The translations under genes were made by a program, and so were the position numbers. Source: Zhengitettix transpicula (taxonomy: Eukaryota > Arthropoda > Insecta > Orthoptera > Tetrigidae). Taken from it: DNA of 64,000 nucleotides. The stretch is from positions 60,029,619 through 60,093,618 of the forward strand of contig CM073596.1 in the NCBI GenBank assembly GCA_037074705.1, given 5' to 3'. Shown piece after piece: positions 12,056 to 22,736 of the stretch. The first letter of the stretch is position 1. Each line of letters starts with the position of its first letter. The notes beneath the pieces are model-generated. The model did not search any database, was not told the origin of the DNA, and saw nothing but the letters and a program-made list of their open reading frames with translations.

Positions 12056-12258
12056 CTTTAAGTACAAGAAAAAAACGAGCCAACAGCGGTAATTGCTCTT
12101 AGAACATTTTAGTGGTTTAATTGGGCATTTCATGTCACCATATAATATTTTTTCCTAATTGATCCAGTGGTGTTTACTGATAATACTGAAGGAACTTTTG
12201 AGTCCACCGTCAATTTCAGTGGAAGACATTCAAACTTGTGTATTTTTTTCTGACTTAC

Positions 12259-12486
12259 TTGAGGGCCGTGGACTCGACGACGCTGAGTTCCATGGAGAAG
12301 ACGTTCCCCGAGGACAGGAAGCTCTCCGACGACCCGCAGGGCCTCGAAGAATTCCCTCTGAGGAGGACGTGCTCGCACGACGGTGCCGAAGTGTCACGGC
12401 AGAAGCGAGCCAGCAGCGAAGAGTTGTTGTTGTTATGGTCAGCGCCTGCCGGGAAACGCACCTTATCCTTGATGTCTTGGTCGTTG
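12259..12486 (-). CDS. Exon: CUB domain 3, second half
   Basis: The acceptor is atgtctgtcttgcAG and the donor CTCAA|GTAAGT in phase 2. Residues 504-578 include SSLLARFCRDTSAPSCEH, SSRPCGSSESFLSSGN and FSMELSVVESTALK, matching the RFC and SSG region of a CUB but with an extra cysteine pair. HNNNNSS is a small Asn run. The split codon gives Lys and the next exon continues PVEFRAQYEFVDL, the closing strand of the domain. Confidence 0.86.
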
Positions 12487-13295
12487 CTGCAAGACAGACA
12501 TCGGACCCGTCTGCTAGCTACTCTCAGCCAACATCATTCCCAAGAAGCTAGGGGGGTCACACAACATGCAGAACACACACACTCTATCACACAGGCGACA
12601 ACATCAACATCCGGAGGATGCTTCTCAACAATTCAGATTATTCCATTAGTATTAACAAGGGTCTGGGGTGACGAAGATTTACACGTCCAAATTTTCTAAG
12701 AATATAATGTTTTTTCTCTAATTTAAAACCTCTCTTGATCTTAAATATTATCTCATTCATAAAAACCCTCATTTAAACTATTTTTGGTATGTGTGTGTGA
12801 GGGATCTCAAACAATAAATAAGTGTCTTTTAATGGGTAAGGTGTCAGAGAATATATATATATATATATATATTTACTAGAATTTACTCGCGTCTAACTTT
12901 CCGTTACTTCCGTCCGAGTTCCCTTCAGCTTTTCAACACGACATTCCTCCTCCCAACCTCGTCGTCGTCGTCGTAGTTGTAGTCAAAGTTTCGAAGGAGA
13001 AGAAGAAGAAGAGGAAAAAGTGAATTACGGTTTTGAGCACATTATATCCAACTCCCGCTACACGGCAGTAACAAACTTAAACTGGATAAGTCTTCCCTGA
13101 ATGATTTCCAGAGATTCTGCTGCTCTGAACCTCCAAAGACAAGTTATAAATGTCATCATATCTTTCTTTATTAAGTTCGTTTGTCGTGACTGCTACAGGA
13201 CTAAGGAAAAAATTCTGCTTTTATACAATGATAAAATGGACTTTCAGAATTTTTTTTTTAAAAATAATAATTATTAAGCTAATATTTTTTTAAAC

Positions 13296-14481
13296 TTTAA
13301 ACGTCTTCCTGATACGGACTACTAAGGACTAAAAATTTTTAATGTCTTCCTGATACGGACTACTAAGGACTAAAAATTTTTAATGTCTTCCTGATACGGA
13401 CTACTAAGGACTAAAAATTTTAAACGTCTTCCTGATACGGACTACTAAGGACTAAAAATTTTAAACGTGTTCCTGATACGGACTACTAAGGACTAAAAAT
13501 TTTAAACGTCTTCCTGATACGGACTACTAAGGACTAAAAATTTTTAATGTCTTCCTGATACGGACTACTAAGGACTAAAAATTTTTAATGTCTTCCTGAT
13601 ACGGACTACTAAGGACTAAAAATTTTTAATGTCTTCCTGATACCGACTACTAAGGACTAAAAATTTTAAACGTCTTCCTGATACCGACTACTAAGGACTA
13701 AAAATGGACTTATAGATATTTTTTAAAAAAAGTAATGCATATTAAACTCACATATTTTAAATTTTAAACGTCTTCCTGATAAGGACTACTAAGGGCTACA
13801 TATTTTAAACCTCTTCCTGATACGGACTACTAAGGATTAAAAATTTTAAACGTCTTCCTAAAACGTCTACTGAGGACTAAAAATGTACTTACAGATTTTT
13901 TTTAAAAAAAATATTACATACTAAACTCACATATTTTAAATTTTAAACGTCTTCCTGATAAGGACTACTAAGGGCTACATATTTTAAACCTCTTCCTGAT
14001 ACGGACTACTAAGGATTAAAAATTTTAAACGTCTTCCTGATACGGACTACTACGGACTAAAAATTTTTAATGTCTTCCTGATACGGACTACTAAGGACTA
14101 AAAATTTTAAACGTCTTCCTGATACGGACTACTAAGGACTAAAAATTTTTACGTCTTTCTGATACGGACTACTAAGGAATAAAAATTTTTAATGTCTTCC
14201 TGATACGGTCTACTAAGGATTAAAAATTTTAAACGTCTTCCTGAAACGTCTACTGAGGACTAAAAATGGACTTACAGATTTTTTTAAAAAAATATTGCAT
14301 ATTAAAATCACATATTTTAAATTTTAAACGTCTTCCTGATAAGGACTACTAAGGGCTACATATTTTAAACGTCTTCCTGATACGGACTACTAAGGATTAA
14401 AAATTTTAAACTTCTTCCTGATACGGACTACTAAGGACTAAAAATTTTAAACGTCTTCCTGATACGGACTACTAAGGACTA
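13296..14481. repeat. Satellite of about 41-bp units, 25 copies, with higher-order blocks
   Basis: The repeated unit reads CTTCCTGATACGGACTACTA, AGGACT and an A/T stretch. About 25 units are visible. Most are near-identical; variants (ATACCGACT, ATAAGGACT, AAACGTCTACTG) recur in a fixed order. A spacer of about 60 bp containing CTCACATATTTTAAATTTT interrupts the array three times (about 13705, 13885 and 14268), each followed by the same succession of variant units. This is a higher-order repeat produced by duplication of multi-unit blocks. It is intronic and has no coding sense. Confidence 0.93.
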
Positions 14482-14629
14482 ATTGCCACAGTGAAGTGAT
14501 TCCTTAATATGGAAAATAGTAAACCCCAATGATGTCGTTGGAATTTTTTTTTCAACAATCACTTAATTTTTAAACGTATTATAATTTGTTTTATATAATA
14601 ATAATAAAGTCGGAACAATCGCTTATATT

Positions 14630-14850
14630 ATTGACATGTTTCAACTCGTCTGTTTGACCTCATCAGGTGATACATTAATAAAACTTAACACAATAAAACG
14701 AACTTTTGAAAGGGGATCCGAGGAACGCCATTCACTTGGAGCTAACAAGATTGAAGCAAGACTTTTATTGTGTTAATTTGGTCAATACCTGAAGATGATA
14801 CAATAAGGTATCGAAACGTCATCATAATATAAAAAATAAAAGTGTCTGTA
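14630..14850. ncRNA. Fold-back unit with two hammerhead-like motifs
   Basis: On the minus strand 14633-14669 reads CTGATGAG, then a spacer, then GAAACATGTC; ACATGT is a palindrome. On the plus strand 14788-14820 reads CCTGAAGAT, a perfect GATAC/GTATC hairpin, then GAAACGTC. The two are head to head in an inverted repeat (TTAACACAATAAAA and its complement). The conserved hammerhead core is CUGANGA, helix II, GAA, helix III, H. Here helix III could form only between two molecules through the palindrome. One extra base separates the core from helix II in the plus copy. Whether the RNA cleaves is unknown. Confidence 0.45.
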
Positions 14851-15161
14851 TAAGGAAATAATTTTTTTTAAATAAATTAAGAAAAATTATAATTGAATAG
14901 TGAGATAAAACTTGCCTTCATATTATAATAATAGCAATAAATCAAATTCTGGGTCCTGGAGGAGAGTTTTCTGGGAATTACCTTCCGAATTTGTAAACCG
15001 GACTGACTTTAAACAGGGTTGTCCCACATTCCGCATTTCTCTGATGTGTTCTATAGGATCTATTGATGTGGAACGTCGTCATCGGGGACTGCCAGAGGTT
15101 GACCTGACCTGACACACGAGATACTTTGAGATCGTGCAGATGGTTTATTTGCAACACTGAC

Positions 15162-15430
15162 CAGATCTTGTCCCCGCAGTTGCGACGTGGCAGGTCTCCG
15201 TCCCAGAGGCTGAGCTCGGCGCCGCAGTCTTGCTGCTGGGTGTGGAACTTGAGGAGCGACAGCCACACTCTGTGTCCAGGGGGAGCTTTCAGGGTGTAGC
15301 GACAACTGGCCCCCCTGGGGAGGGAGTGCCGTGGAGCCTCCAAACGCCCCCGCCACGGGGGCGACACCACGACGAACTCACAGGTCTTGTTGCGCGAGTA
15401 CGTCGCCGACTGCTGCGGCACGAAGATCAC
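15162..15430 (-). CDS. Exon: CUB domain 3, first half
   Basis: The acceptor is accgtgtgcAG, with a weak pyrimidine tract. Residues 414-502 include CEFVVVSPPWRG, GASCRYTLKAPPGHRVWLS, DCGAELSLWDG and RNCGDKI. I place the donor at ATCTG|GTCAGT (15162). The open frame runs on to a second donor at GGAAG|GTAATT (exon end 14982) in the same phase, but the extra 60 residues are AT-rich, intron-like and break the CUB spacing, so the short form is preferred. In the short form the split codon is TGC, giving a cysteine just before the next exon. Confidence 0.82.
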
Positions 15431-15524
15431 CTGCACACGGTGCATATACGTGGATCGGTTAAGCGGGAGAAACGGAAACAATTGATATCCGAGACCTCAA
15501 AATAACACTCGGATCAGGACTTGC

Positions 15525-15752
15525 CTCGACGTCGAGCTGGAAGCCGTGCAGCGGGAGAGGAGGCATCGGGGACTGCTGCAGAAAGGTACCGTAAGGGGCG
15601 GAGGTGAACTCGACGAGGAGCTCGGGCCCGCTGCTGACCGCCTCCGGGACAGGTTCGCCGCCCCCGCAGAAGCGCAGCAGCACTGGGTCCCTCGTCGTGT
15701 AGCCGTCGTACACAGTGACGTAGTCCTGCACCTCGTCACACTCGGACCACAC
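15525..15752 (-). CDS. Exon: CUB domain 2, second half
   Basis: Residues 338-413 contain DYVTVYDG, LLRFCGGG and SSGPELLVEFTSAP, the most conserved CUB signature. The acceptor is gtcggcgcAG and the exon starts on a whole codon. The 3' junction is GTCGAG|GCAAGT, a GC donor with otherwise perfect consensus. The next acceptor lies 94 bp on and keeps the frame: FQLDVE joins VIFVPQQ. No GT near this position would keep both the domain and the phase. Confidence 0.88.
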
Positions 15753-15977
15753 CTGCGCCGACACATTACCTTTATTCAATTTTTTTTCTTCATTGAACAA
15801 GCAGACGGGCGGTTTTGAAATCTTAGCAAACACAACAAGAATAATAGCCAACAGAAAGACTTTAAAAATAAAATTCTGGACGAAAAGAGGTTAAAAAAAA
15901 TATTTTCTAAATAGGACGATAAAGAGCTTCAAAGACTGATCAACAGGACCGATTAATATTGATGGAAGAAATATGCA

Positions 15978-16021
<44 letters not shown>

Positions 16022-16303
16022 TTTTTACGGTCCATGGACATTAAGAAAGCTCACTTTTTCTGTGGCTGAAAAAAAGGGTATCTAAGGACAAATATATCAT
16101 TTTAGACACGAGTAATATAGTCGCAAATAATAATAATCAGTAACACGATACGATTGTGTTTATTGTCCAATATGAACATCCGCATCGTGCGGGTAATTTT
16201 TTAAAACAAAATTTACACCATTACGTCATGTGACACGGCCGCAGAGTGTTGAATAATGGAACTTTCATCTTTCGTGAGTCCTTACTGGGTAGTGCAACCG
16301 TAC
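15753..16303. other. Short intron of 551 bp
   Basis: It is AT-rich, with an (AT)n microsatellite at about 15979-16017. Nothing else is recognised. Confidence 0.7.
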
Positions 16304-16710
16304 CTTGAGGTGCCGGGTCTGGCTCTGCCTGTCCGTCCCCGCGGCGGATCCTGCGGCGTGACTGCCGCCGCCCCCGGCCCCCGCGCCGTGCAGCCCCGAG
16401 GCCGCCCCGCCGTCGTCGACCGCCGTGCTGAAGTGCCTGCTGCGGATGGAGACCAGCTGGCCCTGGGGCTGGCGCACGCCGATGAGCGCGTGTTGGCCCG
16501 GGGGCGCCTCGTGCTGGCGCACGGCGTAGTAGCACGTCACGTTGCGCGGGTAGACGCCGGGCCAGTTGGGCGACTGCAGGCGGCAGGGGCGGCGCGCGCA
16601 CTCTGTGAACGTCCTCGAGCACGACGTGTGCGCGATCAGGTCGCCGAGGTGGTGGCCCGCCGTCGTCCCGTTGCCCGCAGCCGTCACCTTGTTGCTGCTC
16701 CGACCCGTTC
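16304..16710 (-). CDS. Exon: CUB domain 2, first half, with Gly/Ala-rich insert
   Basis: The acceptor is tttgggtttttttttgcAG and the donor CTCAAG|GTACGG in phase 0. Residues 203-337 include CRLQSPNWPGVYPRNVTCYY, the diagnostic CUB opening (Cys, SPNWPGxYP, NxTC). A low-complexity Gly/Ala/Ser stretch follows (about residues 302-326), probably a disordered loop in the domain. It lies within the frame and both ends splice correctly, so I keep it, but a short internal intron there cannot be excluded. Confidence 0.86.
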
Positions 16711-17026
16711 CTGCAAAAAAAAACCCAAACACGTACCACGTATTAATTTCACGCCATACATGTATGGGCATAATTAACACACGCTAAATTTTTCGTTGCC
16801 TGATTTGGAAGGTAATCGACATTTTATTTATCAAATTCAGTGACAATAGTAAGTTTTATTCAGCGCTTCAACTACTGTAGCACCTAAAGAAAATTAAATC
16901 CGAATATTCCAATAATAATATTAATAATAAATAACAATAAAAATAATAATAAATAAATACTAACAAATAATGAAGAAATAGACGTCTGATTGAAAATAAT
17001 GAATTACTAAAACAATTTACGAATTT

Positions 17027-19095
17027 GTACACACTTTTTTATTTTTTATTTATATTAAGACAACGTTTCGATACCCTTCGTCCTCTTCAGGTATTTTGAC
17101 AGCGTTATAGACACAAATTATATATTGTTTATTTATATTGCGAACTTGTAAAGACAGTTTTCATTTTTTTATTTATATTGTGACGACGTTTCGATAACCT
17201 TCGTCCTCTTCAGGTATTTTGATAGCGTTATAGAGACACATTATATATTTTTAATTTATATTGCGACCTTGTACAGACAGTTTTCATTTTTTTATTTATA
17301 TTACGACGACGTTTCGATACCCTTCGTCATCTTCAGGTATTTTGATAACGTTATAGAGACACATTATATATTTTTTATATTTATATTGCGACCTTGTACA
17401 GACAGTTTTCATTTTTTTATTTATATTATGACGACGTTTCGATACCATTCTTCCTCTTCAGGTATTTTTATAACGTTATAGAGACACATTATATATTTTT
17501 TATATTTATATTGCGACCTTGTACAGACAGTTTTCATTTTTTTATTTATATTACGACGACGTTTCGATACCCTTCGTCATCTTCAGGTATTTTGATAACG
17601 TTATAGAGACACATTATATATTTTTTATATTTATATTGCGACCTTGTACAGACAGTTTTCATTTTTTTATTTATATTATGACGACGTTTCGATACCATTC
17701 TTCCTCTTCAGGTATTTTGATAACGTTATAGAGACACATTATATATTTTTTATATTTATATTGCGACCTTGTACAGACAGTTTTCATTTTTTTATTTATA
17801 TTATGACGACGTTTCGATACCCTTCGTCCTCTTCAGGTATTTTTATAACGTTATAGAGACACATTATATATTTTTTATATTTATATTGCGACCTTGTACA
17901 GACAGTTTTCATTTTTTTATTTATATTACGACGACGTTTCGATACCCTTCGTCATCTTCAGGTATTTTGATAACGTTATAGAGACACATTATATATTTTT
18001 TATATTTATATTGCGACCTTGTACAGACAGTTTTCATTTTTTTATTTATATTATGACGACGTTTCGATACCATTCTTCCTCTTCAGGTATTTTTATAACG
18101 TTATAGAGACACATTATATATTTTTTATATTTATATTGCGACCTTGTACAGACAGTTTTCATTTTTTTATTTATATTATGACGACGTTTCGATACCATTC
18201 TTCCTCTTCAGGTATTTTTATAACGTTATAGAGACACATTATATATTTTTTATATTTATATTGCGACCTTGTACAGACAGTTTTCATTTTTTTATTTATA
18301 TTACGACGACGTTTCGATACCCTTCGTCATCTTCAGGTATTTTGATAACGTTATAGAGACACATTATATATTTTTTATATTTATATTGCGACCTTGTACA
18401 GACAGTTTTCATTTTTTTATTTATATTATGACGACGTTTCGATACCATTCTTCCTCTTCAGGTATTTTTATAACGTTATAGAGACACATTATATATTTTT
18501 TATATTTATATTGCGACCTTGTACAGACAGTTTTCATTTTTTTATTTATATTACGACGACGTTTCGATACCCTTCGTCATCTTCAGGTATTTTGATAACG
18601 TTATAGAGACACATTATATATTTTTTATATTTATATTGCGACCTTGTACAGACAGTTTTCATTTTTTTATTTATATTATGACGACGTTTCGATACCATTC
18701 TTCCTCTTCAGGTATTTTGATAACGTTATAGAGACACATTATATATTTTTTATATTTATATTGCGACCTTGTACAGACAGTTTTCATTTTTTTATTTATA
18801 TTATGACGACGTTTCGATACCCTTCGTCCTCTTCAGGTATTTTGATAGCGTTATAGAGACACATTATATATTTTTATATTTATATTGCGACCTTGTACGG
18901 ACAGTTTTTATTTATTTTTATTTATATTATGACGACGTTTCGATACCCTTCGTCCTCTTCAGGTATTTTGATAGCTTAATAGAGACACATTATATATTTT
19001 TATATTTATATTGCGACCTTGTACAGACAGTTTTAATTTTTTGTATTTATATTATGTCGACGTTTCGATACCCTTTTCGTATCTTCATGTATTTT
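17027..19095 (-). repeat. 125-bp satellite array, 17 motif copies, hammerhead-like on the minus strand
   Basis: Units of 125 bp repeat almost exactly across the central 1.5 kb and degrade at both ends. Each carries ACGTTTCGATAC on the plus strand, which on the minus strand is the second half of CCTGAAGA, about 14 nt, then GAAACGTCG. Seventeen copies of the motif are visible. Two main unit types alternate (CCCTTCGTCATCTTCAGG and CCATTCTTCCTCTTCAGG) with a third in places. The order ABAB'C at about 17290 recurs 1000 bp later at about 18290, a higher-order repeat of eight units. Open frames of 70 codons recur in each unit only because the unit lacks stops in one frame; 125 is not a multiple of three. 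Confidence 0.95.
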
Positions 19096-19205
19096 TCAAA
19101 TTAATAAAATAAAAACTAGCACACGTAAACGATTAATTCACACAATTAACTTGACCGGTAACAAGATTGTAACAAGCTGCTATTATTTATTAAATTTGTA
19201 AAATA

Positions 19206-19240
19206 CCCGATGAAGATAGAAACAGGGTATCGAAACGTCG
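19206..19240 (+). ncRNA. Hammerhead-like motif facing the 125-bp array
   Basis: It reads CCGATGAA, a GATA/TATC hairpin, then GAAACGTCGTCG. It and its flank (TAACAAGATTG, TTTATTAAATTTG) resemble the plus-strand half of the 14.63-14.85 kb fold-back. It lies in inverted orientation just beyond the last array unit. Confidence 0.35.
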
Positions 19241-20384
19241 TCGTAAAATAAATGTAATAACAACAACATAATGTGTCTGTTTTAGACAAGTAAAAAAAAG
19301 ACCAGCAAAGCAAAACGGAAATAAAGTGGCAGGGAAGAGAAGATCTTCTAGATGATCTTTCACTTCATCTCTTTAACTGGCTTCTTTATTTGTTTTTCTT
19401 ATTTTACTTTTCTTTGCCTTTTTTTAAATAACTTTAGCTTTCCCACCTTTCTACTCCAAGACAATGAAATACCAGAATAATATAAATAATAATGTTTCCC
19501 CACCATTGTCAACAAATTTAAAATTCAGATTATTCTAATTTTGGAAACTCGGTGAAAAGTTTCCTCACTGGCCAGACTCTTCGTCTATTTTCTTTCGTAC
19601 CCAATCAGAGATAATACACATTTCAGAACCAAAGATGTTTTGAGTGTTACGTTCATCCAAGGCGCTTTAAATACTCTTTTTTTTTATATTCTGCACTCTG
19701 CTTCTTGTAATTATTATTTGATTGAAACGTAATAAATTATTTGAAACGTATTTTTCCGACTATTCCACAACAGGAATATTTAAAACGAATGTACGTAGTA
19801 TTTACCCTTTTTTTACGTCAAATTTACGAACATCCATCCAAAACAAAAAAATATTACTCAACGTGTTGACGCTGTTGAATGGTTCCAGTCCCAACCGCTT
19901 ACAGAATTAAAAATTAATACATACAGTCACGATTAATTACGAATTTAATAACGTATATACGATAGCATTTGAGAACGAGACAGAATGATAGCTGGGTCCG
20001 AAACACAATTATTGTAAGGGATGATTTATTAGTCGCAATCCCGTTAATGAAATTTTTTTGGAAGGAAGGGGGGGTGAGGGAGGGAGAGGGGAAGAAGGGT
20101 TGAAAATATTGCGGTTTTAGCTCTGTCGGTTTTATATTTTTATTTTTCCCGGGGACGTGGCGGTGTGTTTTTTGGGGGAGCGGGGTGGGGGAGAAGTAAT
20201 GTTGTTTTCGCACGAGGAGGATCGATTAATAGGTTGTGCATGTATCCCAGTGGATCACAGCGACTGTCTGGGGCCCGAATTTATGGGGGGTGGGAGGGGG
20301 GGGGTGGCTTGCGTAATTACGAATACACCTTCATTATTTAGAGGGTGAAGCTTCCCCGTGTAGCTGGCTCCACTGCTTAATTGC

Positions 20385-20470
20385 TAAAATTTGCCCCCGG
20401 GACTCCCAGGGAAGGTTTCGTGGACGTTCTCCTAATAAATATTATAGGGAGAGGCATTTTTAATAGGAGG
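20385..20470. repeat. 85-bp dispersed repeat, copy 1
   Basis: GGGACTCCCAGGGAAGGTTT and TAATAAATATTATAGGGA are shared with 22737-22830 in the same orientation. Confidence 0.8.
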
Positions 20471-20664
20471 TAAAAACTTTGTTTACATAATTTACACTGT
20501 TGTAAATCAACATTTCCAAGATTTCTGTTTTGAGTCGTTTTGATCCGGTTGCACCCCAATTTTTCTCTCTCTTGCTCCTATCTGTTGATAATATTCCACT
20601 TTTATTTAAATCTACTACATTTAATTTTCTGCTCACGAGGAAGCCTGCGAACCTTCCCAGAAAA

Positions 20665-21160
20665 CTCTGGAGGAGGCTGGCTACCTTTGGGGATGCCTTC
20701 ACATCTCTCTGGTTTTTTGAACTAAGTTTCCCTCATGTCGAGGCATCTCGGCCCTGTTTTTGAGAGGTGTATGTTTCGAGGTCGCAGACCTTGGGCATAC
20801 GGTAAGAGTTGTCCGGTATTCCTATTGGAATAGTCGGCCAACTGCCTCCTAAACTAGTCGAGGCACGGCTAGGGGAATGCTGCGACACCACAGCAAACTC
20901 CTCTCCCGCCATCGGAAAGGCGTGGGTCAAGTACCAAATGCCCGACCTACCTGATGCAGGTTTTTCGAGGGTTTGCCCTGCATTACTTTTAGGCGAATTG
21001 CCGGGTAGGATCCTTAAACCACAGCCCGGGGGCCCCTAGTTAACCCTTGGATACCTTGCTCTACCTTTTCGCATCCCCCTTTCCACTCCTTCTCCTATGC
21101 TATAAGAGGGGAGTTGCCACTATGTGGATTACCCTCATGTAGCCTGGCTACACCTTTTTT
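20665..21160 (+). repeat. Family A repeat, nearly complete
   Basis: It runs from CTGGAGGAGGCTGGCTACC to a T-run/A-run end after GTAGCCTGGCTACACC. Confidence 0.85.
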
Positions 21161-21313
21161 TTTTTAAAAAAAATCTGGTATCGATGATTGTTTTTCCCCT
21201 CCACTGTATCGTCAGCGTGTTCTCTTTAATTATAGACACCATTACTCTTTATCAAGATGCTTGAAAAATTATTTCTCACTCCCTATATTTTCTTCTACTT
21301 TGTTATTTCATTT

Positions 21314-21335
21314 CCGACGTTTCACCCTTTGTCAT
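21314..21335 (-). ncRNA. Hammerhead-like relic
   Basis: The minus strand reads TATGACAAAGGGT followed by GAAACGTCGGAAA. The 3' half (GAAACGTCGGAAAT) matches the pattern of other copies, but the CUGANGA core is lost. Confidence 0.2.
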
Positions 21336-21864
21336 AATAAAATAAAACTGTATCTTCCACTTTTTTACCTTTAAAATCTCCGACATATCGAACCTTAAAA
21401 GCTTGTAATTTTAATTTTACGACCTGAGTTACGCATAATTGTGGACTTTCCCCCCAAAGCTCATTGCCACCTAAAAATAGACGTCGTAGGCCAACACAGA
21501 TTCACGTGTGTGTGTGTGTGTTTGTCTGTGTATGACAGTTTCGTCGAGGCGAACACGACGTCAGTCGATATTTGCAGCGTTGTTTGTCACGGCTGGTTTA
21601 ATACACACAAACACATACACACACACATCACATGGCACCAGCTGAACTAACATAGATCACAAACCAGGCCGAATAATCAGCTTTACAGTAACAGATTAAT
21701 CACTTGAAAAAATTGTTTGATTTTTTCTGCGAGTGTCAGGATTAATTAATAAAGTGGTTTTAATACAGTAAATGAAAAAAAAATACTTACACGAAATTAT
21801 TTTGATTTAGAAAAGGATGGAGCAATCGATTCTAAAATGTTGGATCGTCATAAACTGCATTCAA

Positions 21865-22128
21865 AACAAACTCCTCTCCCGCTATCGGAAGGGCGTGGGA
21901 CAAGTACCCAATGCCCGATCTACCTGATGCAGGTTTTTCTAGGATTTTCCCTGCATTTCTTTTGGTGAATTCCGGGTAGGATCCTTAAAATATAGCCCGG
22001 GGGCCCCTAGTTAACCCTTGGCTACCTTCCTCTACCCTTCCGCATCCCCACCTTTCAGATCCCTTCCTATGCTATTAAAGGGGAGTTGCCCAACGTGGAT
22101 TATCCTCATGTAGCCTGTTACCCTAAAA
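21865..22128 (+). repeat. Family A repeat, 3' half
   Basis: It starts at CAAACTCCTCTCCCGCTATC and ends TGTTACCCT plus A-run, directly followed by a second copy. Confidence 0.85.
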
Positions 22129-22535
22129 AAAATAAGCCGAGGTACCACGGCCTCTTTTGAGAGGTGTATATTTCGGGGTCGCAGACCTTGATAAGAGTTA
22201 TTCTTTGCTCCCATTGGAACAGTCGGCCAGGTGCCTCCTAAACTGGATGAGGCACGGAGAAGGGAATGCTGCGTCCCCTCTCCTGCTATCGGAAGGGCGT
22301 GGGACAAGTACCAAATGCCCGACCTACCTGAAGCTGGTTTTCTAGGGTTTTCCCTGCATAACTTTTAGGCAAATGCCTGGTAGGATCCTTAAACTACGGC
22401 ACGGGGAGCCCTAGTTAACCCTTGGCTACCTTCCTCTACCCTTTCGCGTCCCCTCTTTCCAATCCCTTCCTGTGTTATTAAAGGCGTGTTGTCACCATGT
22501 GGATTACCCTCAAGTAACCTGTTACCCTAAAAATT
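22129..22535 (+). repeat. Family A repeat, tandem to the preceding copy
   Basis: It starts at AAGCCGAGGTACCACGGCC immediately after the A-run of the previous copy and ends TGTTACCCTAAAAA. Confidence 0.85.
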
Positions 22536-22736
22536 ATTTAAAAAAAACTATGTGGAAAAGGACACGAAATTTACAGAAAGACTAGACGAGGGAAGGTTAG
22601 ATAAAACGGTACCTTTCTTATAATAACATTTATAATAAACATTTATTTCAAACAATTAAATTTAATGTCACATTTACAAATTGACATTAATTCAAGTGAC
22701 GACATTTGAGGAATATTTATTGAAATAATTTACGCG

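Larger units (their letters stand above)
8481..12258. other. Intron of 3.8 kb with mariner and family A fragments
   Basis: It contains a mariner-type transposase remnant (8640-8940) and family A pieces at 9216-9438, 10848-11030 and 11575-12055. The stretch 9440-10840 is AT-rich with G-rich runs near 10540 and has no recognised element. The region 11390-11515, with a CATC run, looks like the tail of an unclassified retroelement. Confidence 0.65.
12487..15161. other. Intron of 2.7 kb carrying the 41-bp satellite
   Basis: An AT dinucleotide run lies at about 12850-12871. The 41-bp tandem array fills 13296-14481, and a fold-back unit with two hammerhead-like motifs lies at 14630-14850. If the longer alternative form of the CUB 3 exon were used, the intron would end at 14981. 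Confidence 0.7.

Noticed and set aside
13296..14481. CRISPR-like array in the 41-bp satellite
   Set aside because: No unique spacers between repeats; adjacent units abut.
17027..19095. CRISPR-like array
   Set aside because: Units are contiguous and near-identical over all 125 bp, with no variable spacers, in a eukaryotic intron.
17269..19104. A run of 70-codon open frames repeated every 125 bp, suggesting a repeat-protein gene family
   Set aside because: They begin at TTG, shift frame each unit because 125 is not a multiple of three, and are explained by the satellite.
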